The notes under the pieces were generated by a model. The model had not been told where the DNA came from and did no database searches. It worked only from the letters and a program-made list of their open reading frames with translations. Both the position numbers and the translations under genes were made by a program. From Paralichthys olivaceus (lineage: Eukaryota; Chordata; Actinopteri; Pleuronectiformes; Paralichthyidae), in NCBI RefSeq assembly GCF_024713975.1, contig NC_091108.1:2414501-2478500 (forward strand): a DNA stretch of 64,000 bases, in the 5' to 3' direction. Below are positions 37,335 through 48,519 of this stretch, one piece after another; the first letter of the stretch is position 1, and each line of letters opens with the position of its first letter.

Positions 37335-40300
37335 GTTGATGATGGTGACGATGATGATGATGATGGTGGAGGTGATGATGAAGGTGATGATAATGGATGG
37401 ATGGATAGATGGATGATATATAGATGGATAGATGAATGGATAGATAGATGGATGGATTGATAGATGGATAGATGGATGGGTGGATTATAGATGGATGGAT
37501 GATGGATAGATGGATGGGTGGATTATAGATGGATGGATGGATGATAGATGGATGGATGATGGATAGATGGATGGATGGATGGATGATAGATGGATGGATA
37601 GATGGATGGATGGATGGATGGATGATGGATAGATGGATGGATGGATGGATGGATGGATGGATGATAGATGGATGGATGATAGATGGATGGATAGATAGAT
37701 GGATGATAGATATTTCTTTTGAAAGTATGATATCATCCTTTAGTTCCTTTGTGCACTGCATTGTGGGAAAATAGGCAAATCAAGTGTTTTGCTTTATGTA
37801 GTATTAATTTTGAACACTTTTTTTTTTATCTGCTCCAAGCATGACTCATTATGTTTTGACTTCATATCTTTCACATTCCCTCCCTCTCCTGGTTTTGAAT
37901 GTTTCCCTTCATCCCTTGAAATATTATTTTTATGTTGCACCACTCGACTCTCGCAGCAGCCAAAGTACACATAACATCAGTGTGTTTCATGAGGCGTGGC
38001 AGAGAGTTGGCTTCGACATGAACAGAAACTCCGACACTAAATGTCGTTATCATGAATGTTATCATCTACGTCTCTGCTTTAGCTGTAAAAATGTTTGTGG
38101 TAAAAAAATATGTGGGTGCACTCAGCTCGAAATATGGATAAATACAAAGGACAGCAATGTTTTGGAATTCATTGTGTTGTCATTGTGTTAAGTATGGAAT
38201 CAGGCCACAGTGTTCAGTTCTCCACTGGGTTCCTTCCCACTCAAGGTAAAGTCAACCAATTAAATATATTTACCCTCTGGATCCACGGTCAACATTTGTT
38301 CAGCTCAACCTTCTGTCCGTGAAAATAACCAGACTAAACATTAGACGATATTGGCAGGTCGGATCCCTCGCTGACAAAATGTTTGAGTAAAACGAAGCCA
38401 CCTGAACTTCAGATCCTCCAGGCCTCTGCTAGGGAAATCACGTCATACAGTCTTTTCTCTTTGCTGCACCATCTAAACACTGAGGTGAATATTTTGTGTT
38501 CACGTGTGTGTTTCTGTGTCAGACCCCCCAAATGCCACCATCACCACGGCCTCAGGAGACTGGTTCGTGGGTGCGGAGAACGCTGAGCTGGTGTGTGACA
38601 GCGGAGGACACCCCAAACCTCAGAACATCACCTGGATACGGTACCGTCATCCGCCGTGTGCATAACAACATCTCTGGGTTAACTCTCAGTCTGGCTGCCA
38701 GCAAGACTGTGACAATTACATGCTAATTCAGCACAGTGTAATTCTATCTGTGCCGCTAAATTGCTCTTTACATGGCACTGGAATGAGACTGAAAACATGC
38801 ATAAGCCACTTATGCCAACACGCATACACGTAGAGGAGACACCGGAGAACAGCCAAGACGTGTGCATGAGTCTGAAGGAGGGCGCCCCTCTCTCCTCTCG
38901 CTCAATTCAGTGCACAATAAAAAGCTGGTGTCGCGTTGCGCAATTCAAAGTTGTAAAAAGAGGGAAAGAGACAATTTTCACACGAGGGAGGGAGCGAAGC
39001 TGCGTTAGGAAGAGCAGGAGACGCACGCTAAGCTCTTAATCATAGTGCCATGCTTTAAATATCACTGTAATGCCTGGTAAAACACCGGGTCTGCGCTTTA
39101 ATTAGAGACACTGCACCAGCCATTACAGACACCACTGTGCACACAACGATCGAATGTTGTGTGCTGAGTGAGGGATATTTCAGCCCCCGAGACGATGCTG
39201 AAATATTACGATTATTCAGGATTAAACGTTGCAGCGGCACAGACCCTCAGTGATAGAAACCCTCACTACTGTTGCTCAAACTCAGAGAGGCTTGTTTTTG
39301 AGTTGAAGAAGTGGTTCAGCATTTGGAATGAGCAATTAATTGATTTGATGAAAGGCAAACAAGTTTTCGGAGATTTTGTAAAAGCTGGACGCTGCCTCTC
39401 CAGGTTTAGTTTTGTCTCTGGGGCCAGAAAGACAGAGAGAGACTCGTCCCATACGATGGTTCATAACGTATAGAGTAGATCTGATATATAAATCCTTCAG
39501 TGCCTCATAAACCAACAGCAGTATTTTGAAGTCAAAGAATATTCATCAATTAAAGCAAAAACAAAAGAGTTTGACATTTAGAGAAATGCATTTTTTTGCT
39601 TTCTTGCCAAGAGTAAGAAGAGATCGATACTACTCATCGTACCTGTCCGTCAGAAACGAAGCTATAGGCGACTGAAGGTTAATGTAGCGTTAAGACTGAA
39701 AACTGACAGCTACACGTCCCTCCAGCTCCTCTAAAGCTCAGTCATTATCTCCATTATAAGCTTTTTCTCTTCTCGTCTTTTCGTTGCAGCTGAATTTACA
39801 CTTTCAGTTTAGAGAGCGGACAGATTGAAATCTTTCTTGGCTGCTAAACTCGTACTACTTACTTCCAATCTGTATCATTTTCAAAGATCTACTTGGTGTC
39901 AGATGCAATCTCCACCTGTGACTCTGGTATAAAAGGCTGGCTGGAGAAGCTAGGTGGGGTTTTTTTTTTTTTTTTTAAAAGAAAAGAAATGTGAGCTGGC
40001 TCCTGTTCAGGGGCTAAAGCAGCAGTTAAATAGCTGCTGCAGCACAGTGAAACCAGAGGCAACATGAGCCCTCTCAGTGGACCTGATCAGAAACTGCCTC
40101 TCCATTATGTGGCCTGCGACGTCTCCGGCTGCACAGTGTGGCACTCTGGACTTGCTTAAATCCCCCAAACCTGGTATTAACCCCGTCTATTCACATCAAT
40201 GGGCTTGTAAGCCCAGCAGGTTTTGGTTCAGGTGCATGTAAATTGGTGGTTACACAGCGCGGTGACCCTGATCCCCTGCAGCTCTTATTCTTCGGTCGTG

Positions 40301-42463
40301 CAAACCACTTGTTGCGTTAGGCTCTGTTGCTTCAGAGCAGATCCCATCAGATATTCGTGTGTTTCCTTTAATTGAAAAGCAGGTTTCACTTCATTCGTCT
40401 AAATTTCTCAATAACTAAAATGAGTCACAGCTATTGTTTTTCTTGTCACCGGTGAGTCACAGGTTTCTGTTTCTGTGAATTGATGATGACCTTCTTCTGA
40501 TTTCTGCGATGATCCTCAGGAGGGGAGGAGCTCTTCCAGATGGGGTGTCTGTGGTCGGAGGAAAGCTTGTATTCGGGCGGACCCTCCGCTCGAATGACAC
40601 CGGGGTCTACGAGTGTGTGGCCGTGAACATTGTAGGAGTAGGAAAAGCAGAGTATTCACTGAAAGTAGCAGGTAAAGCCCTCAGCCTGGTTTTATTGATA
40701 TTTTAGAAGGAGAGAATGAGGTGATTTAAACTACAAATTGAGATTTAAACTAAAACTAAATCCTGAGCATATTCTCATTTTTAATCGTGCAGATTTGCTG
40801 CCCCCTTGTGATGGATTGAAGGCGTGAACGTTAACTCAATAAGGACTAGAATTGCTGCATGAAAGATGTAACCACAGTTTTATTTGTGTGCCTGTGTGAA
40901 ATGCATCATTATTTAGTTTTTGTCGTTTTTCTTTCAGACAAATCTCAACGTAAGGTCGTCCCCTCTGACGATAACCTGCTGCTGATCATCCTCGGATCCT
41001 CGGCCGCAGCTCTGGTCCTGGTCCTGATCGTTGTCGTCCTGCTCGTCAACCGCTACCATCGCCACAGAAACAAAAATCTTGAGAGGCAGCTCACTGAAAA
41101 AACGTGAGCGGAAACACAAGAAACTAGTGTCACTGTAATAAGAACCTTTAAATCAAACCCTCTAAACGTGTTCTCTCTTTTTCCCCAGGGACGAAATTAA
41201 CAGCCTCTCCAGACAAGCCTCTTTCAGGCGACTGAACTCCGTTAGCACAGACCCCAGAGTGCAGGTAAGAAACACTTAGAGACAACAATAACCTGCAGGA
41301 TGTCGACAAACCAGGTCAACACATCCGCCAATGGCCAGGCGTGGCCAGGGTGGAGCTGCTGGCAAGTCAGCAGCTACATCTGCCGTGGTGGCCGATGATT
41401 ACAGGCTGCAGCTGCTTCTAACAAATAGCGAGCAGAGTTCATAAACTCACACTGATCATCTTCTTGTGTGATAACCTTTTGTGTTCTCTCTTTCTTTAAA
41501 TATTCCAGCCTGAAGATTACGCTCTGCTCAGAGTCGACAGCAGGATGAAGAACAGCCAAATGTCCCTGGTGAGTTTCTCAATGGGAATAATAATAATAAT
41601 AATAATACATGAGAAGAGTCCTCGGAGACAACTGACCGCTGTTGTCAGTGTTGTGACTGTCTTCTCGCCGCCTGCAGGAGCGGCCCAACTACAAAGGCAG
41701 CCAGTCCACGCTGGGCGGCAAGTGGGGTCCCCCGGGGGGAGTGGAGGTGGACGAGCTGGGACGTCCGGTCGTCTGGCACGACGGCAGGGAGAGCCTGAGA
41801 CAAAAGGAGATGGACGGAGAGAAGGAGGAGCGCAGGAGGAGGGTGGAGTCGTATTTGAAGAGCAGCAACATGTCGCTGGTATGTTTGGGAGTTCGTGTGT
41901 TGAGTTTCGTTTGTAATGTGTCACACGGTGTTTAATTTGAGTTGTCACAGTCGGACGGAGTCATGGAGACGAAAGGATGACAAACAAAAACTGACTCACA
42001 CACGTGACGCTGTAGCTACAGACGTCCTCATCCGCTGTTTTATGTTTATGTAGTGGGACTGAAAAGTAACTCCAGTAAACACATCACAACCCGATGTGCT
42101 CCTGATTGAGCACATTTTTATTTTTAGATGATTTTACAGGTCTGTATTTGGCAAAATGTCTTGCTTTACCTACAGGACTCAGGTCTCCCTTCATCCCTGG
42201 TTCCCCTGAAGGTCCAGCAGGAGGAAGGGCCCAGAGAGCCGGACCTCGGCCACCTCAGGGAAGGCGACTCTCCACGTGTGGAGGACTGGGCTCCCACGCA
42301 GTCGGTAGAGGAGGAACAGGAGGAGGATGAGGGCGACGACGGCAGCAGCTCCTACCAGATCTCAGAGGCGCTCACCAATCACTTCTACTTCAGCAAAGGA
42401 GTCCTCAGACCCAGGCCACACTCCAACGCCATTCTGCTGCATCCCAGAGGACAGATGATCTAG
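31170..42463 (+). CDS. nectin4: nectin-4-like cell adhesion molecule (11 coding exons)
   Basis: Immunoglobulin-superfamily adhesion receptor of adherens junctions. Exons: 31170-31209, 34537-34737, 34835-35002, 36937-37215, 38523-38640, 40520-40671, 40938-41103, 41189-41264, 41509-41568, 41678-41878, 42176-42463 (TAG). They sum to 1749 nt, 582 aa; human nectin-4 is 510. Exon 1 encodes the signal peptide [13 protein letters not shown]. Exons 2-3 form an Ig V domain (Cys in RLPCRYQ and SYICHIS, then TFPNGNFE). Exon 4 is Ig C1 with LTWDTE and [16 protein letters not shown], both typical of nectin-4. Exons 5-6 are Ig C2 ([15 protein letters not shown]). Exon 7 has the membrane span ([20 protein letters not shown]). 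The tail is longer than in human and strongly acidic near 42320. It ends [18 protein letters not shown] followed by a stretch finishing RGQMI, aligned to the human NHFVQENGTLRAKP region. Exon phases are consistent throughout. Confidence 0.9.
31428..31478. repeat. (TG)n microsatellite, nectin4 intron 1
   Basis: About 25 uninterrupted TG units, roughly 220 bases after the first coding exon. Confidence 0.97.
31510..31760. repeat. tandem pair of hairpin-forming inverted repeats (MITE-like)
   Basis: Two adjacent related units. In unit 1, GGTCAAAAGTATCTGGACGT (31525-31544) pairs with GTGTCCAGATACTTTTGGCC (31551-31570). In unit 2, GGCCAAAAGTATCTGGACAC (31627-31646) pairs with GTGTCTGGATACTTTTGGCC (31702-31721). 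Both are followed by an A/T-rich flank containing GTGAATTAAACAACA or GTGAATCAAACAACA, so the whole unit was duplicated. The GGCCAAAAGTATNTGGACACC motif is, from memory, a common teleost MITE terminus. Confidence 0.75.
33196..33266. repeat. (TAC)n trinucleotide microsatellite
   Basis: Nearly perfect TAC/CTA repeat with two interruptions, in nectin4 intron 1. Confidence 0.95.
33390..33582. repeat. (TCTC/TCTA)n simple-repeat block
   Basis: About 190 bases of mixed CT and CTAT units with a short (TA)n, in nectin4 intron 1. Imperfect, so probably old. Confidence 0.93.
37222..37712. repeat. compound (GAT)n then (GGAT/AGAT)n microsatellite, nectin4 intron 4
   Basis: A GAT-based trinucleotide block (37222-37390) begins only seven bases after the exon 4 splice junction. 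It passes directly into about 320 bases of GGAT/AGAT tetranucleotides. Open reading frames through it on both strands (poly-Asp or Met; Ile-His-Pro-Ser repeats) are artefacts of the repeat. Confidence 0.97.
39590..39780. repeat. diverged dispersed repeat fragment, nectin4 intron 5
   Basis: TTTGCTTTCTTGCCAAGAGT, then a GATCGATACTACTC segment, a GAAGCTATAGGCGACTGAAG segment and CTCCTCTAAAGCTCA follow in the same order as a non-coding repeat I remember from many fish genomes. A related start is present at about 43637. No coding capacity. Confidence 0.5.
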
Positions 42464-44322
42464 ACCGCAGACTCTGCTCATGTGGCGAGACAGCGTCTGT
42501 CTGCATTCCTGCATGGACGACAATCTTACGTCTTTGTGTGAACAAAACAAACGTGATTACAGACAGCAGCTGGTTAATTTCCCTCAGGCACAACTCAAAT
42601 ACTGAAAATACTTTTCCTCTGGGCTGTCAGATTTTGTTCATTTATTCTAATGCTATAATAATTGGGAATATAATTACTTTTAATTAATTACTTTTTGGCC
42701 GTTGTTAAGATACAGAATAGTGGAGAAATAGCCGACAATGAGGGGATAGTGATGATGAACGACACTCTGTTGAACAGCCATCAGGAACTAATTTGGAAGT
42801 TTGTGAGAATTATAATCATTTTAAAGAAATAGAGGAAAAGGTGGAGATTTTTAGTTTTCACTCACGACAAACAAAAACTAATTTAAAATACAAGGAATCA
42901 TGGTTCCTGTTACACAGTGTTTACTATGAGTCCTGTCAGTTTACATCAAAAACATTCAGGCAGGACAATGTGGACAAAGACGGTTTCTAGGCTTTAGTCA
43001 AGAGGGAATTCTTCTCAGAACCATATTTTCAGCGTGGATTCACCTGTGGAGGACAACGTAGTGTGTGTTTTTGTATATGTGTGTATTATAAATATGAGGG
43101 AGAGATAAAGAGCTATTGTATACTTACAATATTGTTACCTGCAACAAGAGAAAGGCCAAAGAAAAAAAAAGGCCTTTTACCCCGAGGACCAGAACATGGA
43201 CATGAAAAAGAAACTGGCAAATGAGGAAACGGGGACAAAACCTGCAGGAGATGAACATGTTTTATATCCATCCAGTGTTTTCTATGAAAGTAAAAAAAAA
43301 AATTAAAAAAACCTGATATGTAAATGTTGAAATGTTTATTCATAAAAGTACAGCATATGCAGTTTTAAAAAGAAAGTCATGGTTATTTATTAAAACCTGG
43401 GACACTTAAGCTTATTTCACCTTGTGTTGGAGGATAAAGGGCAACGCAGACGCATCACAGCGGCTGTTTTAGATTGTAGTGTTTCTCCTCGTTCTCACCT
43501 CGAACCTCATCGACTCGGCGCTAACTGAAATAACTGGATACAAGTAGAAAAAAGTGGATTCTCGCAGAGTGGCGTGATGACTTCAGTAATGTTACTGAAC
43601 GTCCGTAGCAGAGGAATAGTTGGTATATAAGTTGATTTGCTTTCTTGCCAAGGGTTAAGATCTTGTGTATGTATGGTACATAAAAAGAGTAGTGGGCTTC
43701 AGAGATGTTGGAAGGAGATGAGTTCGAGACAAGCTTATTCCTCTTTGTTTTAGTCTTGACGCTAAACTAAGACAAACAGCTGCCGACTGAAGATTCACGT
43801 TTACCGTCCAGACGTTAAAGTAGAATGAAGTGGTGTAAAAGAAACAAACACACGTGTTTCCCAAGTGAACCAGGCGTGGACGACTGGAGAATGGAAAGTG
43901 AATGAGAAAACTATAATGAGATCAGAGTACGTGATCAAACACAACACCAGTCCAACGCCTTCTGATCCATGGATGAGCAAGATCAGTCGACAAGTGATTA
44001 AACCACGCTACCTCTGCTCGTCAGCACCAGAAATAATAGAAGGTTGAACTTATCAATAGTGTACAACTCTGTGAAGGCTGCCGGTGCCGGCCCTGCTAAC
44101 GTTAGCCACTCTTGACAATCCAGCATGAAATCGTTTTTCCCCACAGAAGCTGTGATCTCACGACATGTTGCTCAATTTTGAATGTTTTCTGGTTGTTTTC
44201 TTGCTCCTAAGCAAGTTGGAATTTAAATTTACATTCAATGAAAGGGAAATTAGCTGTTTCTGAGCCACTATGACTCATTTCAATCAGCCAGATATTTAAT
44301 AACAAATTGTCATTTTTCTGTA
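42464..44322 (+). other. nectin4 3' UTR and gene-free gap
   Basis: No coding exon. The presumed nectin4 3' UTR has no strong AATAAA; an ATTAAA at 43389-43394 is a weak candidate. A dispersed repeat fragment occupies about 43637-43830. The remainder is unremarkable. Confidence 0.5.
43637..43830. repeat. dispersed repeat fragment with one half inverted
   Basis: Begins TTTGCTTTCTTGCCAAGGGT, like the fragment at 39590. The second half (about 43752-43800), read on the opposite strand as TTCAGTCGGCAGCTGTTTGT, resembles the middle of the same repeat. That suggests two fragments facing each other or an internal inversion. Confidence 0.45.
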
Positions 44323-44590
44323 ACCTTAAAGGAGAGCCTGTGTGTAGGATTCAAAGGATGCAGTGGCCTTCAAGTAAAGTAAAAAAAAAATGCCGAAGGT
44401 CCTCTCAACAACCAGCGATGTAAGAAAGATGGCAGTGCAACACAGCAGACCCACTCCATGTGTATGTATATCTAATTCAAATACTCATAACACAACAATA
44501 GTTTCAGATGCTTATATACTAAGGCAAACCTCATATATATATATATATTTCTGCAGATAGAGCCCCTGAAATCCTACACACTGGACCTTC
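44323..44590 (+). mobile_element. MITE-like DNA transposon with both terminal inverted repeats
   Basis: Left end: TTAAAGGAGAGCCTGTGTGT, running into AGGATTC. Right end, read on the minus strand: AAGGTCCAGTGTGTAGGATT. The termini are imperfect inverted repeats of about 25 bases around a non-coding core of about 220 bases. The right terminus matches the left end of the element at 30301. An internal (TA)n lies at about 44532-44549. Confidence 0.6.
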
Positions 44591-44821
44591 TAGAAGTCAA
44601 ACTTCTAAGCTGGAGACCCCTGCCTGTTTTTTAAAATCTGCCTGCCCACTGGATTTAAAAAGAGTTTAAAAATAACGAAGCTATGTGAGTGCACAGTAAT
44701 ATCAGTCAGCTACATTACCTCTCAGTAATATCAAAATATAAAGATAATTTGTTAATTCATCTAGACGTAAATGCCACAGAAATCATTCTTGCTTTTCTCT
44801 CATTTTTCAAAATACATCAAA

Positions 44822-46457
<1,636 letters not shown>

Positions 46458-46654
46458 GGTTCCCCCGCAGCGCTGAGACGCCTCTGCCGGCTGTGGCGAC
46501 GAGGACCCCGGTTGGGGGGGGGGGGCAGGGAGAAGGTGTCGAACTAACTTTGCGAGTCGGTGGGGCAGCGACGCGACTGTCACACTTTGACGAGTCAACG
46601 CTGGAGGAGAAAAACATGGAAGTGAAATACAATAGCAACAGGAAATGGGGCGGG

Positions 46655-46664
46655 GTCACGTGAC
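46655..46664. promoter_or_regulatory. palindromic E-box (CLEAR/USF-type) upstream of the zinc-finger gene
   Basis: GTCACGTGAC is a perfect palindrome next to a GC-box (GGGGCGGGG, about 46647-46655). It lies about 200 bases upstream of the preferred start and 57 bases upstream of the alternative ATG. It fits the promoter of the minus-strand zinc-finger gene. TFEB/MITF and USF families bind this sequence. Confidence 0.45.
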
Positions 46665-46739
46665 AGGGAATGTACGGTGTCCGCGAAAGGACAAAATGTG
46701 GGAAAATGACAACTTCCGCCAAACTGTCACTGTAAGTTT

Positions 46740-47579
46740 AAACCTTTTATATACAGTCTATGGTTTAAACACTAATGTAAATAACAACACGTGAGAAGGA
46801 TTTTACTATATTCTACTGTTTGATTAAACAATTGTTTTCATTTTTAACCCACTGTCAATTACCTCTTGAGTGTGGTTTCAGGTTTTCATTCATTATATAT
46901 CATTTACCCATTGATGTTGAAACATATAACTAAAAATAAACGTTCAGACAATGTTAAGTGAAGAACGATAGGTGACAGTATCTCGCTTTAGTGGAGCTGT
47001 GTGTGCAGCAGTGCTTTTTAATTTTGTCCACTAGGTGATGCTGTATTTCCACGTGATCGTATAAAAGCTGGGGTCCACTGGGAGGAAAAATCCTGATGAA
47101 ATAAATCTGTCGTTAAGTGTGTTTGCTAATGTATATTTGTATCTGACTTTAAATATGAACTATATGCAATTTATTTAATTTAGCTCACTTTAGTGACTGG
47201 AATGAAAACAGGACACAATAAAAAATAGGATTGCCTTGACAGCAACCAACAGAAACACATTAGTGTCAGTGCATGATTGTTTTAAGTGATTTAAGCTTTA
47301 TCCATATGTTACCAATCAAAATATTAGCCACTCAACAGTGTATTAAAGAGCCCATTTGAATATAATAATGCAATTTATTTGCATCTTATTATTATTGTTG
47401 TATTTATTTCGTCTGTTTGCATTGTTTCTGGTACTTGTCTCTATTCTCCTTTACTTATGTGACTCTCTTTTTACTGAAAATGCACTTCGATCTGCTTCTG
47501 TAGTAGTTGTAAACAAACTTGAATTAGATCATTAGAACAAATTTAAAATCAGTGTCGATGATTTGTTGAAATCTGGTAC
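46740..47579. other. AT-rich intergenic spacer between two head-to-head genes
   Basis: Spacer between the zinc-finger gene (minus strand) and tesk2 (plus strand). No exon or recognised repeat; several TTATT-type runs. Nothing further seen. Confidence 0.5.
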
Positions 47580-47936
47580 AAATATTCATTTCGACTGAAG
47601 GATGAACCGATCACTTGATTATGGTGGCCTCACGAAGTATGTTTATGTTTTTCTTGAACGTTATATCTTCAGATCAGCTCGAGGGAATGTCTTCAAACAT
47701 TCACTTGGATTCAAAGATTAACTCGTTTGATATTCGTAGCTAAGGGTCAAAGGTCAAGGTCAGGGTGGTTTTACAAACTATGTTTATGTTTTTCTTGAAG
47801 TTATATCTTCAGATCAGCTCGAGGGAATGTCTTCAGATGTTGTGCAAAGATTCACTTGGACTCAAAGATGAACTGATTCCATTTACAATATGCAAGGAGG
47901 TCAAAGGTCACAGTGTTCCAGTGGTCACAGTGACCT
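47580..47936. repeat. about 2.5 tandem units of a 141-base satellite-like repeat
   Basis: The motif GTTTATGTTTTTCTTGAA recurs at 47641 and 47782. Each copy is followed by the shared TCTTCAGATCAGCTCGAGGG, then TTCACTTGGATTCAAAGATT or a close variant, and then repeated AGGTCA half-sites. A partial unit precedes them from about 47595. Units carrying AAAGATGAACTGATT and GGTCAAAGGTCA are, from memory, widespread in fish genomes. Confidence 0.8.
47744..47936. promoter_or_regulatory. nuclear-receptor half-site cluster: two DR1 and one palindromic ERE
   Basis: DR1 elements: GGGTCAAAGGTCA (47744-47756) and AGGTCAAAGGTCA (47898-47910). A perfect palindrome, GGTCACAGTGACC (47923-47935), is identical to the classical vitellogenin oestrogen-response element core. 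All lie inside the satellite-like repeat, 100-350 bases upstream of the CpG-rich tesk2 first exon. The sites are seen; their use is inferred. Confidence 0.5.
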
Positions 47937-48049
47937 TTACACGAGAGAAGCACGTACAGACACGTGCACACAAACTGCGCTAGTTAAGTTTTGAATGTGT
48001 TTCGCACGTGCGCTTTATTTTTGTTAAAAACTTTTTTTCTCAAAAGCAG

Positions 48050-48519
48050 CGCGAGGGGGAAGTCGCACGCTCATTGGTCGGGGCGACGCGTCGCTCAAAC
48101 GTGGGCGGGGTCAGTGGGAGTAGCAGGGGGAGACGACGGAGCTGTCAAACGGCAACAAGCGTCAGAGACACGGACCCCGGGCAGCGCGAGGGGGACACAC
48201 CGGACCGTACTGCTCCGGAGGACACGACGAGGACACCGACACACCCGGGGGTCCACCCGGAGGAGCCGGGCTCTTCTCACCAATGCGGACTTTTCAACAA
48301 AACTTCGTCGGTTAACGTTAGCCCCGAGTTCTGTTGACAAACTAGCCAGGCAGCTTTAGCCACCGAGCTAACTGCGTGACTAAACTTTGTTGTTGTTGTT
48401 GTTGTTGTTGTCGTCGTTGTTGTCGTCGTCGTCTCTGGTTTTCGGGATATTTATCTTCTGAGGAGGGGAAGTCATGGAGCTCCACTGCTCTCACAAACTT
48501 CTCCCGGGGACCACACCAG
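48050..48519 (+). promoter_or_regulatory. tesk2: CpG-rich promoter and non-coding first exon of tesk2
   Basis: CpG-dense block with an inverted CCAAT box (ATTGG at about 48074) and a GC-box (GGGCGGGG at about 48103). A T-G/C trinucleotide run (GTT/GTC)n at about 48388-48432 would lie in the 5' leader. A splice donor CACCAG|GTGAGT ends the exon at 48519. The next exon starts at 50996 after CTCCAG. The transcription start is not fixed. Confidence 0.6.

Noticed and set aside
37036..37761. 241-codon minus-strand frame of Ile-His-Pro-Ser repeats, and poly-Asp or poly-Met frames on the plus strand
   Set aside because: They are translations of the GAT/GGAT microsatellite; only the part overlapping nectin4 exon 4 on the plus strand is coding.
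47580..47936. Tandem repeat considered as a CRISPR-like array
   Set aside because: Units are about 141 bases, imperfect, without unique spacers, in a eukaryotic intergenic region.
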